Part shown: in pieces, positions 23,061 to 31,898 of the stretch
Layout of the letters: each line of letters begins with the position of its first letter
How positions within the stretch are numbered: position 1 is the first letter of the stretch
Source of the DNA: a virus
Reading direction: 5' to 3' (one strand)
Virus record (IMG/VR): IMGVR_UViG_3300046167_000146
Location: 1-35,313 of that record
DNA: 35,313 nt
Notes under the pieces: generated by a model
What the model was told of the DNA's origin: nothing
The model's database searches: none
The model's input: only the letters and a program-made list of their open reading frames with translations
Position numbers and translations under genes: made by a program

Positions 23061-24551
23061 ATGGGACTTTTAGATAGAATAGGCGCATTTGAGCGTTACA
23101 AAGTATCACCTACTCAAGGTACTTCAGGGCTGATGACAGGCGCTGGTAGACCTATGAGTCCCTTTGCACAGCAAGCTGCTAGAAACATTGGTGGTGCGCT
23201 TGGGATGGACATGAGGACTGGGCAGGAGAAGCTGACTCAAGCGTTAGCTCAGGTAGACCCCAACAGCCCAGACGCTGAAGCACAGCAGTTAGCTGCTTTA
23301 GTTAAGTTTGGTTCACCTGAGCAACAAGTCAGGGCTACACAACGCTTGACGGCTCTTAGGGAGAAGAAGGAAGCTAAATCAAAAGAAGAACGACAGCTAG
23401 ACGGTTACAATTCTATTGCTACTTTAGCTAGGACAAGCAGTGCAGACCCTGAGTTTCTAAATAATGTGAGTAGGATAGCTGGTGAGTTACGTTTAGACCC
23501 TGTTAAAGTAAATGAACTTATTAAATCAAACACAAAAGGAATAAAGACAGAAACAATAGCCGACGGTCAAGATTTGGTAAGAGTAAACGAGGACGGCACC
23601 ATAACACCTCTGTACAGTAATCCAAAAGACCCTTCGTCAGCTGATGCAAAAGCGGCATTAGAAGCTAGACAAGAGGAACTGGGTGCAACGGCTCTAAAAA
23701 GCTATCTTCCTTTGTATAGGTTAACTGAAGAAGAACAAAAAGCTATTACCGCAAACATTGACGGTAGAACTATTAAAACAACCGAACAACTGTTTAAGAG
23801 TATTGGTAGATATGACACTAGAGCTTTAGAGATATCTGAAGCTACTGTCAAAGAACTGGCTAAATATCAAGAGGCGCAGGCGAAAGCTGGTGTATCTGCT
23901 GAGACCGCAGGAAGTTTAATTAACAGAGTAGAGCAGCTAGATGACCTTGGAGCAGGGGCACCTGCTACAGTAGGGGAATCATTAAGTACTATTTTTGGAA
24001 CAAGGGACGCAGTTTCTGAAGCTAGGACTGAATTCAACAGAGTAGTGAATGAAGGTTTGATTGCAGGGCTTCCTCCCGGTGTCGCTTCAGATAAAGATAT
24101 TGCGCTGCTTCAGAAAGGATTTCCGCCTGAAGGAGCAAGCAGACAAGAGATGTTAAATTATCTTACTGCTTACAAAAGAACATTAGATTCTGCTAAGACA
24201 TATAACTCTTTTAAGTCTCAGTACATATCTAATAATAATTCAATACAAAACTTAGAAAGAGATGCTGAACGATATCGTAAATCTTCTAGGGACGCATCTA
24301 CCGCTATTACCGGCATAATGGGAGGTAACGCTGGTGGCACTCCTTACAATTCCGAACAGCCTATTGAGGTTCAGCAAGCGCAGAGGATTGAAGCTCTTGT
24401 TGAAAACTTTAACAGTAAAATATCAGAAAATTTAGGTAGTGAATACACAGATGACTTTGTAACTCCTGCTATGTTAGATGCAATCAGGGGAAATCCTAAA
24501 ATAGAACAACACTATAGCCCATCATTCCGTAGAAATTATCTGAGCAATTAA
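23061..24551 (+). CDS. Internal virion protein (496 aa)
   Basis: A 496-residue mostly helical soluble protein (MGLLDRIGAFERYKVSPTQG at the start; VRATQRLTALREKKEAKSKE, LSTIFGTRDAVSEARTEFNR, LNYLTAYKRTLDSAKTYN). The middle gene of three in the putative ejection-protein set, analogous by place to T7 gp15. GGAATACAC precedes the ATG. No enzymatic motif was found. Assigned from position and composition. Confidence 0.55.
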   Translation: MGLLDRIGAFERYKVSPTQGTSGLMTGAGRPMSPFAQQAARNIGGALGMDMRTGQEKLTQALAQVDPNSPDAEAQQLAALVKFGSPEQQVRATQRLTALREKKEAKSKEERQLDGYNSIATLARTSSADPEFLNNVSRIAGELRLDPVKVNELIKSNTKGIKTETIADGQDLVRVNEDGTITPLYSNPKDPSSADAKAALEARQEELGATALKSYLPLYRLTEEEQKAITANIDGRTIKTTEQLFKSIGRYDTRALEISEATVKELAKYQEAQAKAGVSAETAGSLINRVEQLDDLGAGAPATVGESLSTIFGTRDAVSEARTEFNRVVNEGLIAGLPPGVASDKDIALLQKGFPPEGASRQEMLNYLTAYKRTLDSAKTYNSFKSQYISNNNSIQNLERDAERYRKSSRDASTAITGIMGGNAGGTPYNSEQPIEVQQAQRIEALVENFNSKISENLGSEYTDDFVTPAMLDAIRGNPKIEQHYSPSFRRNYLSN

Positions 24552-24552
24552 A

Positions 24553-26964
24553 ATGTCAAAGAATGAGTTTTTATACGAGCAGTATTTAACTGAAGACCCT
24601 ATGACTACAGTGTCTACTAGGAGTTTTCAAGATAAAGATGAAAGAGAAGAAGAAGAAGTTTTAGAAACTATGGCTCGTATTGTAGAGGATAAAGAATGGA
24701 CTGATGATCCTGCTTTAGCTGCTAAAATCTTCCTAGACGGTGTGCTTCTTGGTTTCACTGATGAGATAGCAGAGACTGTCCCTGCATACATGGAGTCTTT
24801 AGAGACAGGTAGGGATTTCTCTGAAATTTACAGTGAAAGACTAACTCTTGCTGATGCTGAAAATCAACAGTTTTATGAAGATTTCCCAGAAGCTACTGCT
24901 GGTTTAAGTATTGGAGGAGCTTTACTATCTCCCGCTACCTATCTTGGTGGGGCTGGTGTACAGGCAGCCAGAGGCGCTTTATTAGCCGGTAGGCTTGCTA
25001 ACGCAGGTAGAGGTGCCCAAATAGCTACTACAGCAGGTCTAGCTTCAGGTGCTGGTGCTTTAGAAGGTGCTTTAGCAGGGGCAGGAACTTCCGTACAGGG
25101 CCAAAGAGGAGAAGGAGCTTTAGAAGGTGCCGCTATAGGAGCAGCAGCGGGATTAGCTGGCGAAGCTATTGTTAGTGGCGTTAAAAGAATAGCTAAACGT
25201 AGAGTAGCTCAAGATTTAGGTACAGGAGAAGACTTTGTACCTCTTGTGTTTACTGAAAGTGGCGCTGCTGGATTTTACCGTGACATTGTAAGTAAAAGTT
25301 TTGGAGGTAAAGGCGCTGTAGTTCAACAAGCACAAAGGATTGTGAATAAAGTTGATGCTGCAAAAGTAAACATAGATGATGCTTTAGCTACTAACATACA
25401 AGAGGCTAAAAGGCGCGGAGCTATGGCAATATCTGTTGCTAATAAAAAGGTAAAGGAAGCAGAAGTAAATAAAAAAGACCTAGAAACAATGGCTACTATG
25501 GGTGACAAGGCTGCTGAAGTGGTTGCTAAGAACGATGTAGCTGCTGCTAAAGCTGAAGTTATACACAACTATGATGCTTCAGTGAACGCTGCTGAGTCTC
25601 TGTTTAGGCAAAAAGCAGTAGCTAGTTCAGCGCCTGCTTTAGCCACTAAAGAACAGATAGCTGAACTACAAAATGAAGGCATACGTTTAGCTAATAGAGA
25701 CCTTGATGATTTATGGTCTACGCTAGGTTTTAAGAGTGCTAAAGATAAGACAGATTTTACTTTGTCTATTGACGCTACTAAAGCAAAACTTAAATCTTTA
25801 ATCAAAGGAGACACTGAAGCATCTGTTTATTTAGCTACTAAACCTGACGGACTAACTAAATGGATTGAAACTTATTTAGATAGCACTGTAGAAAACTCAA
25901 CAATATCAGGAGCTTCTTTAGTTAACTTACGAAGCGAGATAGGTAAAGTAATTAACGCTATGCCTGACGGCGGTAATATGTCTCTTAAAAAAGTAGTTAA
26001 CGGTATGCAGGACTACTTTGATGATATCATTGAACAACAGCTTGAAGGCAACGCTTTACAGAGTTTTGTTCAAGATCGTTCAAGGTGGGCGCATAGAGCT
26101 ACTTTAGATTCTGCTATTTCAAAAGCCTCCGTTAAAAGTGGGCGTAAAGGGGAGTTTGATCCAGAAGAATGGTTACAGTCTGTAAAAGAATTTGGTAAAA
26201 AGTCTGTTGCTAGAGGTCGGGGACTGCTACAAAAAGAAGCTGACGAAGTGGGTGATTTAGTAGCTAAAAGAAACTCTTTTGTTATGGCACAGGGCGACAA
26301 AGAAGCTAGAAAGATAATGGACGCCCATGCAGCTAAACTAAGAACACAATCCGAAAGTTTTAAGAAATCTATAGCTGACGCTAACAAAGAACTGGCTAAA
26401 AGACAGAGAACTGTTAAAACTACAGAAGCTAGGGCAGCTAACAGGTTAGAGCATGGTCTTGAAGTAAGTCGTTTACGTGGTGAGAAAGAACGTATTGATA
26501 ACAGCTTGGCTAAATTAAAAGAATTAATGCCAAGAGAAAATCCCAGCATTTTTGAATCTATTGCAGCAGATGGATTACTGGGCGCTTCTTTAGCATCTAG
26601 AGGAGCAGCAGCTATTCTAACAGGGACAGGAATGGCTAAGTTATTAGGAACTGAGTCAGCCCAAAGATTTATTACAGGGCAAACAGCCTTCCAAGAAAAC
26701 CTACAGAAAGCAATAGATTACAATAGAGGAGGTGTGGCTGTATTACCCAGTGCTGTTCGTATGACATCTTTAGCTGTAGGAACTGGAGACTTAAATAAAG
26801 AGCCTTTGCTTCCTGAAGGAACTGAAGAAGTTTTGAAGAAGTCCGACACTAGAAGGAGAGCAGCAGCTTACGATAGAATACAGAAAGCAGGTAAGTTAGA
26901 CATACTTAGAGAAAACAATCCTGAAGTGTTCAATCTACTAGAGCAGGCTAAACAATCCAGATAA
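24553..26964 (+). CDS. Large internal virion (ejection) protein (803 aa)
   Basis: An 803-residue protein, the last rightward gene. It starts with an acidic region (DEREEEEVLETMARIVEDKE), then a glycine-zipper-like hydrophobic stretch at about 115-215 (EATAGLSIGGALLSPATYLG; ALEGAAIGAAAGLAGEAIVS), followed by long coiled coils (NKKVKEAEVNKKDLETMATM; RTQSESFKKSIADANKELAK). Such a membrane-inserting segment plus long helices is typical of podovirus ejection proteins in the gp16 position. No lytic transglycosylase motif is seen, unlike T7 gp16. Confidence 0.6.
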   Translation: MSKNEFLYEQYLTEDPMTTVSTRSFQDKDEREEEEVLETMARIVEDKEWTDDPALAAKIFLDGVLLGFTDEIAETVPAYMESLETGRDFSEIYSERLTLADAENQQFYEDFPEATAGLSIGGALLSPATYLGGAGVQAARGALLAGRLANAGRGAQIATTAGLASGAGALEGALAGAGTSVQGQRGEGALEGAAIGAAAGLAGEAIVSGVKRIAKRRVAQDLGTGEDFVPLVFTESGAAGFYRDIVSKSFGGKGAVVQQAQRIVNKVDAAKVNIDDALATNIQEAKRRGAMAISVANKKVKEAEVNKKDLETMATMGDKAAEVVAKNDVAAAKAEVIHNYDASVNAAESLFRQKAVASSAPALATKEQIAELQNEGIRLANRDLDDLWSTLGFKSAKDKTDFTLSIDATKAKLKSLIKGDTEASVYLATKPDGLTKWIETYLDSTVENSTISGASLVNLRSEIGKVINAMPDGGNMSLKKVVNGMQDYFDDIIEQQLEGNALQSFVQDRSRWAHRATLDSAISKASVKSGRKGEFDPEEWLQSVKEFGKKSVARGRGLLQKEADEVGDLVAKRNSFVMAQGDKEARKIMDAHAAKLRTQSESFKKSIADANKELAKRQRTVKTTEARAANRLEHGLEVSRLRGEKERIDNSLAKLKELMPRENPSIFESIAADGLLGASLASRGAAAILTGTGMAKLLGTESAQRFITGQTAFQENLQKAIDYNRGGVAVLPSAVRMTSLAVGTGDLNKEPLLPEGTEEVLKKSDTRRRAAAYDRIQKAGKLDILRENNPEVFNLLEQAKQSR

Positions 26965-26987
26965 AGAAAAGGGGGCATTGCGCCCCC
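26960..26987 (-). terminator. Intrinsic terminator of the leftward unit
   Basis: GGGGGC (26971-26976), loop ATTGC, GCCCCC (26982-26987): a 6-bp all-GC stem. Read on the minus strand it is followed by TTTTCTTTAT (26970-26961), a T-rich tail, so it ends transcription coming from nrdB. On the plus strand no T-run follows, so rightward transcripts may not stop efficiently here. Confidence 0.8.
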
Positions 26988-26995
26988 AAGTCTAC

Positions 26996-27970
26996 TCAAG
27001 CTACATTAGCAAACTTAACCTTCCCAACATCACCACGTAGTCCAGCCTTCATGTAGGTAGTTGCACGACCTTCAAAGAAGTTCTGATGCTCTACACCTAG
27101 ACACATCGTCAAGCCAGTTTAGTGGGTTGTCCTTCACCTCGTAGTTGGGCTTCAAGCCTAGCTGTAATAAGCGGCGGTCAGCAATGTACCTGATGTACTC
27201 TTGCATCTCAGACTTAGTCAGGCCCGGTATATCACCCTGCTCAAACACCAAGTCCAAGAACCTATCCTCTAGGTCAACCATCTCACGACATGCCTGATAG
27301 ATCTCAGCCTTGAAGTCATCAGTCCACAAGGTCAATGTTCTCCTGCATAAACTCCCTGAATAGCTTTGTCATTGCCTCTACGTGCATGGACTCATCACGT
27401 ATACTGTACGTAATGATCTGCCCCATGCCCTTCATCTTACCAAACCTTGGGAAGTTCAAGCAGGATGATGAAGCTGCTAAAGAGTTGTAAGCCTTCAGTA
27501 AAGCCTGAGTAGATAGCCAGTGCCTTAGCAATGCTCTTCTTGTCGCCCTTAGTGACCTTCACAGCGTTGATGTACTCATGCTTGTCAGCCATAGCTTCGT
27601 ACTCTGAAAACGCCTTATACTCCACCTCTGGCATCCCTACGGTGTCCAGTAGCAGGCTGTAGGCATGTTGGTGTATGGACTCCATGTTAGCGAAGCTAGA
27701 CATCATCATACGTGCTTCAGGCTTCTTGAAGATACGCATGTAACGATCTACGTACCCAGCACCTACGTCTACATCAGACTGTGTAAACAGACGGAAGATC
27801 TGTGTTAACAGATTCTTCTCTTCATCAGTCATTGTCTGCCAATCTTTAACGTCATTGTGCAGAGGTACATCTTCAGGGAACCAGTGCATCTGATTCTGTT
27901 GTGAGTAGTAGTCAAACATCCAAGGATGGTCAAACGGTTTGTAGTAATCTCTAGTATCTAATAAGCTCAA
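26996..27970 (-). CDS. nrdB: Ribonucleotide reductase class I beta subunit (three frameshifts)
   Basis: Small subunit that holds the di-iron centre and radical needed by NrdA. The first part (27437-27970) has NMESIHQHAY (E97, H100, radical Tyr104) and YSGFTEGLQLF; the second (27319-27459) has FPRFGKMKGMGQI and the ligand motif SIRDESMH; the third (27103-27328) has LWTDDFKAEIYQ and NPLNWLDD; the last (26996-27100) has GVEHQNFFEGRATTYM. The frame breaks near 27458, 27330 and 27103; each is repaired by removing one base. Restored length is about 323 residues, normal for phages. TTG 27970 is the start, with AAGGAG seven bases upstream. As written, the gene would not give an active protein. Confidence 0.9.
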
Positions 27971-28272
27971 GCTGCATCTCCTTCTTTGATAAAGACACCA
28001 TGTGTATTCATGTGCCCCTTCCTGTCTTTAATGTCATTGTACGCTACCTTAAGGCATTCCTCAAGGGTCGTATCATTCATAATGGCTAGGTTGTTTAGTA
28101 CCACCAAGCAGTCACCAATGTCATCAGTAACATCACGCTCCTTGGCTACATTGTCCCCTAGCTCACCTACCTCTGACACAAGTTTAGCAAACTGTGCCAA
28201 TGGTGTACTGTTGTTAATTATACCTCGCTTCATAGACCATACGCTAATCAGGTGTATAAGTTCATCGCTCAT
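27967..28272 (-). CDS. MazG-like nucleotide pyrophosphohydrolase
   Basis: A 101-residue all-alpha NTP pyrophosphohydrolase. The metal-binding pattern is seen in LVSEVGELGDNVAK (ExxE-like) and DDIGDCLVVLNNLA (ExxD-like as D-x-x-D), and the C-terminus has VAYNDIKDRKGHMNTHGVFI, a common end of phage MazG proteins. It may clear non-canonical nucleotides or lower ppGpp-like signals to keep the host active; this is known of the family in cyanophages only as hypothesis. ATG 28272 has GGAG ten bases upstream; it overlaps the 55-residue gene by 11 bases and nrdB by four. Confidence 0.8.
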   Translation of the reverse strand: MSDELIHLISVWSMKRGIINNSTPLAQFAKLVSEVGELGDNVAKERDVTDDIGDCLVVLNNLAIMNDTTLEECLKVAYNDIKDRKGHMNTHGVFIKEGDAA

Positions 28273-28429
28273 CTTTGTTGTTCTCCAAGTGTTCTTCAAG
28301 CAGTCTAGTCAAACCTATGTCAAGTAATAGCTGCACTGCTTTAGAGTCTAAGTCCAGTTCCATGTTAGCAGAGCCATCCTCATGCTCTGTTACTTGCTTA
28401 ACAACTATCTTAGGTAGATCGTCAATCAT
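28262..28429 (-). CDS. Hypothetical protein (55 aa)
   Basis: ATG 28429-28427 to TGA 28264-28262. The product, starting MIDDLPKIVVKQVTEHEDGS, is acidic, with a beta-like first half and a helical end (AVQLLLDIGLTRLLEEHLEN). It overlaps both neighbours by a few bases, and the interval has no other coding, which supports translation. Function unknown. Confidence 0.55.
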   Translation of the reverse strand: MIDDLPKIVVKQVTEHEDGSANMELDLDSKAVQLLLDIGLTRLLEEHLENNKDER

Positions 28430-28640
28430 CTATCTGGTGCCCCGCTGTAATGACTGCATGTTTGAATACCTCCAGTAGGTAGATAGTCTCACGTAAGTCC
28501 ATAGACGTTGTAGCCTTAGCTGTTAGCTGCTCCTCTGGAGTCCAGCCAATTACCAGTACATGCTCAAACTCACCCTTACAGTCCTCAAGTACCTCATCAG
28601 CGGTTGCTTGTGTGGGCATTAGGTTAATTACATTACTCAT
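28422..28640 (-). CDS. Hypothetical protein (72 aa)
   Basis: A 72-residue protein: MSNVINLMPTQATADEVLED, then FEHVLVIGWTPEEQLTAKAT and a C-terminal helix (LRETIYLLEVFKHAVITA). The pattern of a strand with HVLVIGW and a final helix resembles small phage proteins without known function. It starts at the stop of the HNH gene (TAATG) and overlaps the next gene by eight bases. Confidence 0.55.
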   Translation of the reverse strand: MSNVINLMPTQATADEVLEDCKGEFEHVLVIGWTPEEQLTAKATTSMDLRETIYLLEVFKHAVITAGHQIDD

Positions 28641-29218
28641 TATCCTACCTCATAGTTGTTGCTTTTCTTTAAGTTTTCTTCAGCGGTTATCACCTGCAAG
28701 TTATCCGCTACGTGTAGGCCACTAACTTCATTCCCCTGTAGTGGGACGATATGGTCTACGTGAAACCGTGTATTAAGACTATACTTCTCACAGAAGCTGT
28801 TAGCTCTACTGGCCCTGTTATATATCTCTTTAATCTTCTCTTGGTCAGCCCAAGCTGGAGTAGCTTGTAGCTTCGCTGCTCGTCTCTTGGCTTTGTAAGC
28901 GTTTACAGCGCCCTTATTAGCCTTAGCGTACTTAACATAATACTCTTTGACATACTCCTTGTTATCCTGCCGCCACTTAGTATTATACTCCTTGTTTTCC
29001 TGCCGCCACTTAGCGTTTAGCTCCTTCATATACTCCTTGTTTTCCTGATACCACTTAGACTTATACTCCTTGGCATGCTTCTTGTTATCCTGTAGCCACT
29101 TAGCATTATACTCATTTCGGCACACCTTACAGCTGCTTTGGTGCCCGTCCTTGCTCTGCTTACGTTTATGAAACTCAGAAAAAGCCTTAGTCTCACCACA
29201 TATATTACAAGTCTTCAC
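28640..29218 (-). CDS. HNH endonuclease with zinc finger and tandem repeats
   Basis: A 192-residue nuclease. The N-terminus has a Cys4 finger (C4, C7, C30, C33; CNICGETKAFSEFHKRK), then a lysine-rich region of four to five repeats of about 14 residues built on N-K-E-Y and K-W-x-Q-x-N-K, and finally the HNH core FHVDHIVPLQG with GLHVADNLQVI and a terminal N. GTG 29218 is chosen because GAGAGG lies seven bases upstream; ORF extension upstream overlaps the previous gene. Free-standing HNH genes of this kind within a nucleotide-metabolism operon are often homing endonucleases. Confidence 0.8.
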   Translation of the reverse strand: MKTCNICGETKAFSEFHKRKQSKDGHQSSCKVCRNEYNAKWLQDNKKHAKEYKSKWYQENKEYMKELNAKWRQENKEYNTKWRQDNKEYVKEYYVKYAKANKGAVNAYKAKRRAAKLQATPAWADQEKIKEIYNRASRANSFCEKYSLNTRFHVDHIVPLQGNEVSGLHVADNLQVITAEENLKKSNNYEVG

Positions 29219-29423
29219 CGAAGTACCTCTCCAGTATATCCAGTTTTTCCGCAGACTCAGCAATCTTAGCAACCAAGGTGTCCATAGTCTCAATCAAGTT
29301 ACCATGCTCACCTACACCCACAGGATTGTCTAGGTAGTTCTGCACCTCTGCCTTGTACACGTCTATCTCAGCGTTGTACAGGCGCTTCATGGCTTTAATC
29401 TTAGGATCTATCACTGTATCCAT
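29205..29423 (-). CDS. Hypothetical helical protein (72 aa)
   Basis: A 72-residue acidic helical protein (AMKRLYNAEIDVYKAEVQNY; ETMDTLVAKIAESAEKLDIL). Not recognised. It lies between the 84-residue gene and the HNH gene, overlapping both by a few bases. Its ATG has GGAGG about nine bases upstream, good evidence for translation. Confidence 0.55.
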   Translation of the reverse strand: MDTVIDPKIKAMKRLYNAEIDVYKAEVQNYLDNPVGVGEHGNLIETMDTLVAKIAESAEKLDILERYFGEDL

Positions 29424-29655
29424 CCTCCAGTAATTCTTTGTACTTGTTTAGGTACTCTTTGTAACTCAAAGGTGCCTCCTCTTGTTTAATCTTGTTGCTC
29501 ATGTAGCTAGACCACATCTGCATACAGTAGTTACTAAACAACATGATCTTGTCATCCTGTTCCTTATAGTATACCAGATAGTCGTGCCAATTGGTATACT
29601 TTTTTAGCTCAGGTATGTAAAACTTAGCTCTGTACGCTGGGTGGTCATCCTTCAC
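29401..29655 (-). CDS. Hypothetical protein (84 aa)
   Basis: An 84-residue protein rich in Tyr, Trp and Lys (YIPELKKYTNWHDYLVYYKE). Not recognised. It overlaps the end of nrdA by 11 bases, starting inside its last codons, and overlaps the next gene by 23 bases, so it belongs to the nrdA transcript. Confidence 0.55.
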   Translation of the reverse strand: MKDDHPAYRAKFYIPELKKYTNWHDYLVYYKEQDDKIMLFSNYCMQMWSSYMSNKIKQEEAPLSYKEYLNKYKELLEDGYSDRS

Positions 29656-31531
29656 AGCTTAGGCACTCCCCATCCTCTAGGTTGATTCTAGGTATCTTGA
29701 TGTTAACATTCTCTGTATTTCTAGCTGCTGTAGAGCGCAGGTAATACATAGATTTGAGTTTGTTAGCTCCTGTCCAATGTACGCTGTTAACATACTCCAG
29801 ATACTCATCGTGTACCTCCTGTGGTGCTGTAGCTGGCGGTGGCTCAAAGAATAAGTTTACTGACTGTGCTTGGCAGACATACTTCTGTCGCTGGTAGGCA
29901 TGTTCAATAATCCAGATCTGATTTAGTTCTGGTGCTGTCTTAAATACCTCCTTCTCTTCTTCTGTGAGTTCCTCCAAGTCTTTAACAGACCCTTCATCAG
30001 CAGCAATATCTTTCCACGTCTTCTCTGTGTTAATACCTTTGGTTTCAAGTAGTTCCTCCAAGTACTTATTCTTTACTTTGTATGACCCTGTTAGCGTCTT
30101 GTGCGTAAATACGTTAGCCCTTGTAGGCTCAATAGAAGGGCTTGTTCCACCACATATAATACTAGAACTAGCATTAGGGGCAATAGCAAGCAGATGGGAA
30201 TTACGCAGGCCACTACGAGCCATGTCAGGAGCCTCCCCACGGTCTCCAGCCAAACGCCGGGAAGCCATCGTAGCTCTGTCTTTGATTGTCTTAAACGCTC
30301 TATTGTTAAAGCTGGAGGCGTACATTCCTTCAAAAGGGATTCCATTACGTTGAAGGTAACTATGAAAACCCATCGCTCCAAGACCAACCGCACGTTCTCT
30401 ATATGCGCTATAAGCGGCTTTTGTAAACCCTGTTTTATCTGGTTCCACATTCTCTAAAAACTCCCTTCTGCTCATGCCAGTCTTGGGATAGCTATGGCTA
30501 CCACCTGTGGCGTTATCAATGAAGTGTTCAATGGTGTTATCTAACATGGTAATTAGATCATCAATAAACTGCTCATCGTCCTTCCAATCATCAAAGTACT
30601 CTAGGTTGACACTGGACAAACAACACACTGCTGTACGTGACTCACTGGTCGGTAGGGTAATCTCAGAGCATAGGTTACTCTGGCGTACCTGTAGCCCTAG
30701 CTCCTTCTGTTCCTCCGGTAGAGCCTCATTACAACGATCTAGGTTAACAATGTATGGTTCACCTGTCTCTGCTCTGGTATGCACTAGCTGCCACCACAAG
30801 TCCCTAGCTGATACAGTCTTGATGGCCTGCTTAGACTTAGGGTCAATCAAGCGCCACTGGTCATCATTTTTTACAGCCTGTAGAAACTCATCTGTTACTG
30901 TGATACCGTTGTGTAGGTTAAGACACTTACGGTTTAGATCACCACCAGTAGTTTTACGCATAGCAATGAACTCCTCCACCTCTGGGTGGCTGATGTCCAT
31001 ATACGCTGCATAAGACCCCCTACGGGTTACACCTTGGTTGAAGGCCAGCATTTGACTGTCCACTACGTGCATGAAAGGGATGCTACCAGTAGACTGACTG
31101 CCGTTAGCAGTAGAAACGCCATTACTTCTAACATCACCCCAATATCCGCCCAAGCCTCCACCTCCACTTGCCAGCCATATGTTCTCATCATAGTGATCAG
31201 ATAGGCCACGCCTTGAGTCAGGAACATAATTGAGAAAACAGCTAATAGGGAGGCCACGTGTGGTTCCCCCGTTGCTAAGTATAGGAGTGCTAAAACCGAA
31301 CCAACTCTTGCTTGCGTAGTTGTAAAGTCGCTGTGCCAGATCGTAGTCAGTAGCGCCTTGATACGTTGCACCATAGACGGACGCTCTGGCGAAGGCTTCT
31401 TGGGCATGTGTCTCATCTCCCCACAAGTATCTGTCCTTCAGTGTCTCTAGTGAGAACACATTAAGGTCTTCATCTCTGTCGTAGTCAATCTGGATACCTA
31501 GGTAATCCTGTAGTCCTGTCTTATTTATCAC
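29645..31531 (-). CDS. nrdA: Ribonucleotide reductase class I alpha subunit
   Basis: Large subunit that reduces ribonucleotides to deoxyribonucleotides for phage DNA synthesis. A 628-residue intact protein with all active-site parts: C98 in LPISCFLN, N286-C288-E290 in SNLCSEI, C303 in AVCCLSSVNL, the Tyr pair Y596-Y597 in MYYLRS and the C-terminal redox cysteines C623 and C626 in CLSCEG. It lacks an N-terminal ATP-cone of the E. coli type, as is common in phages. GTG 31531 is the start, with GGAG seven bases upstream; the gene overlaps the DUF3310 gene by 11 bases. Its partner nrdB lies five genes downstream. Confidence 0.95.
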   Translation of the reverse strand: MINKTGLQDYLGIQIDYDRDEDLNVFSLETLKDRYLWGDETHAQEAFARASVYGATYQGATDYDLAQRLYNYASKSWFGFSTPILSNGGTTRGLPISCFLNYVPDSRRGLSDHYDENIWLASGGGGLGGYWGDVRSNGVSTANGSQSTGSIPFMHVVDSQMLAFNQGVTRRGSYAAYMDISHPEVEEFIAMRKTTGGDLNRKCLNLHNGITVTDEFLQAVKNDDQWRLIDPKSKQAIKTVSARDLWWQLVHTRAETGEPYIVNLDRCNEALPEEQKELGLQVRQSNLCSEITLPTSESRTAVCCLSSVNLEYFDDWKDDEQFIDDLITMLDNTIEHFIDNATGGSHSYPKTGMSRREFLENVEPDKTGFTKAAYSAYRERAVGLGAMGFHSYLQRNGIPFEGMYASSFNNRAFKTIKDRATMASRRLAGDRGEAPDMARSGLRNSHLLAIAPNASSSIICGGTSPSIEPTRANVFTHKTLTGSYKVKNKYLEELLETKGINTEKTWKDIAADEGSVKDLEELTEEEKEVFKTAPELNQIWIIEHAYQRQKYVCQAQSVNLFFEPPPATAPQEVHDEYLEYVNSVHWTGANKLKSMYYLRSTAARNTENVNIKIPRINLEDGECLSCEG

Positions 31532-31898
31532 CCGGATGCTCCAGCAAATAGTTAATCATTCTTTCTTCGTACCACCTAGCTTTACGTAGGTCTTCAATAG
31601 GTTTGCCTTTGTATCTAAACCTCCACATGTACTTCAGGGCATTGCCACGTAGGTAGCCTATGTACTCATCATGTGTAAGCATACCTTTGATAGCATCAAT
31701 ACACTCCATACCACCGTTGTTGTAATGCTCTGGTCGGTTTACTGCGTCGTAGCTTTTAACCATAGCTTCCTCAGAAAATACTGGGTGTTCATTGGGTGCG
31801 TTGTCATCGTCATAGATACGGTTCCAAGCCTCAGCTATACTAGCTTTACTGTTGCGCAGTCTATCCCATTCCTCTGGTGTTGCATTATCAATACTCAT
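31521..31898 (-). CDS. DUF3310 protein (T7 gp1.7-related nucleotide kinase-like)
   Basis: A 125-residue protein whose second half has the DUF3310 signature: VNRPEHYNNGGMECIDAIKG, YLRGNALKYMWRFRYKGKPI and LRKARWYEERMI. T7 gp1.7 of this family has nucleotide kinase activity; whether all members do is not known. Position just before nrdA fits a role in dNTP supply. The acidic N-terminus (TPEEWDRLRNSKASIAEAWN) is variable. GAGG lies before the ATG. Confidence 0.8.
   Translation of the reverse strand: MSIDNATPEEWDRLRNSKASIAEAWNRIYDDDNAPNEHPVFSEEAMVKSYDAVNRPEHYNNGGMECIDAIKGMLTHDEYIGYLRGNALKYMWRFRYKGKPIEDLRKARWYEERMINYLLEHPGDK

Noticed and set aside
26070-26549. 159-codon minus-strand ORF
   Set aside because: Antisense to the coiled-coil part of the 803-residue virion protein, whose codon pattern is clear; composition is typical of a shadow frame.
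30091-31416. Additional minus- and plus-strand ORFs over 100 codons inside nrdA (for example 30091-30450 and 31063-31416)
   Set aside because: They lie wholly inside the well-conserved nrdA frame, lack ribosome-binding sites and resemble no protein; they are shadows of nrdA.
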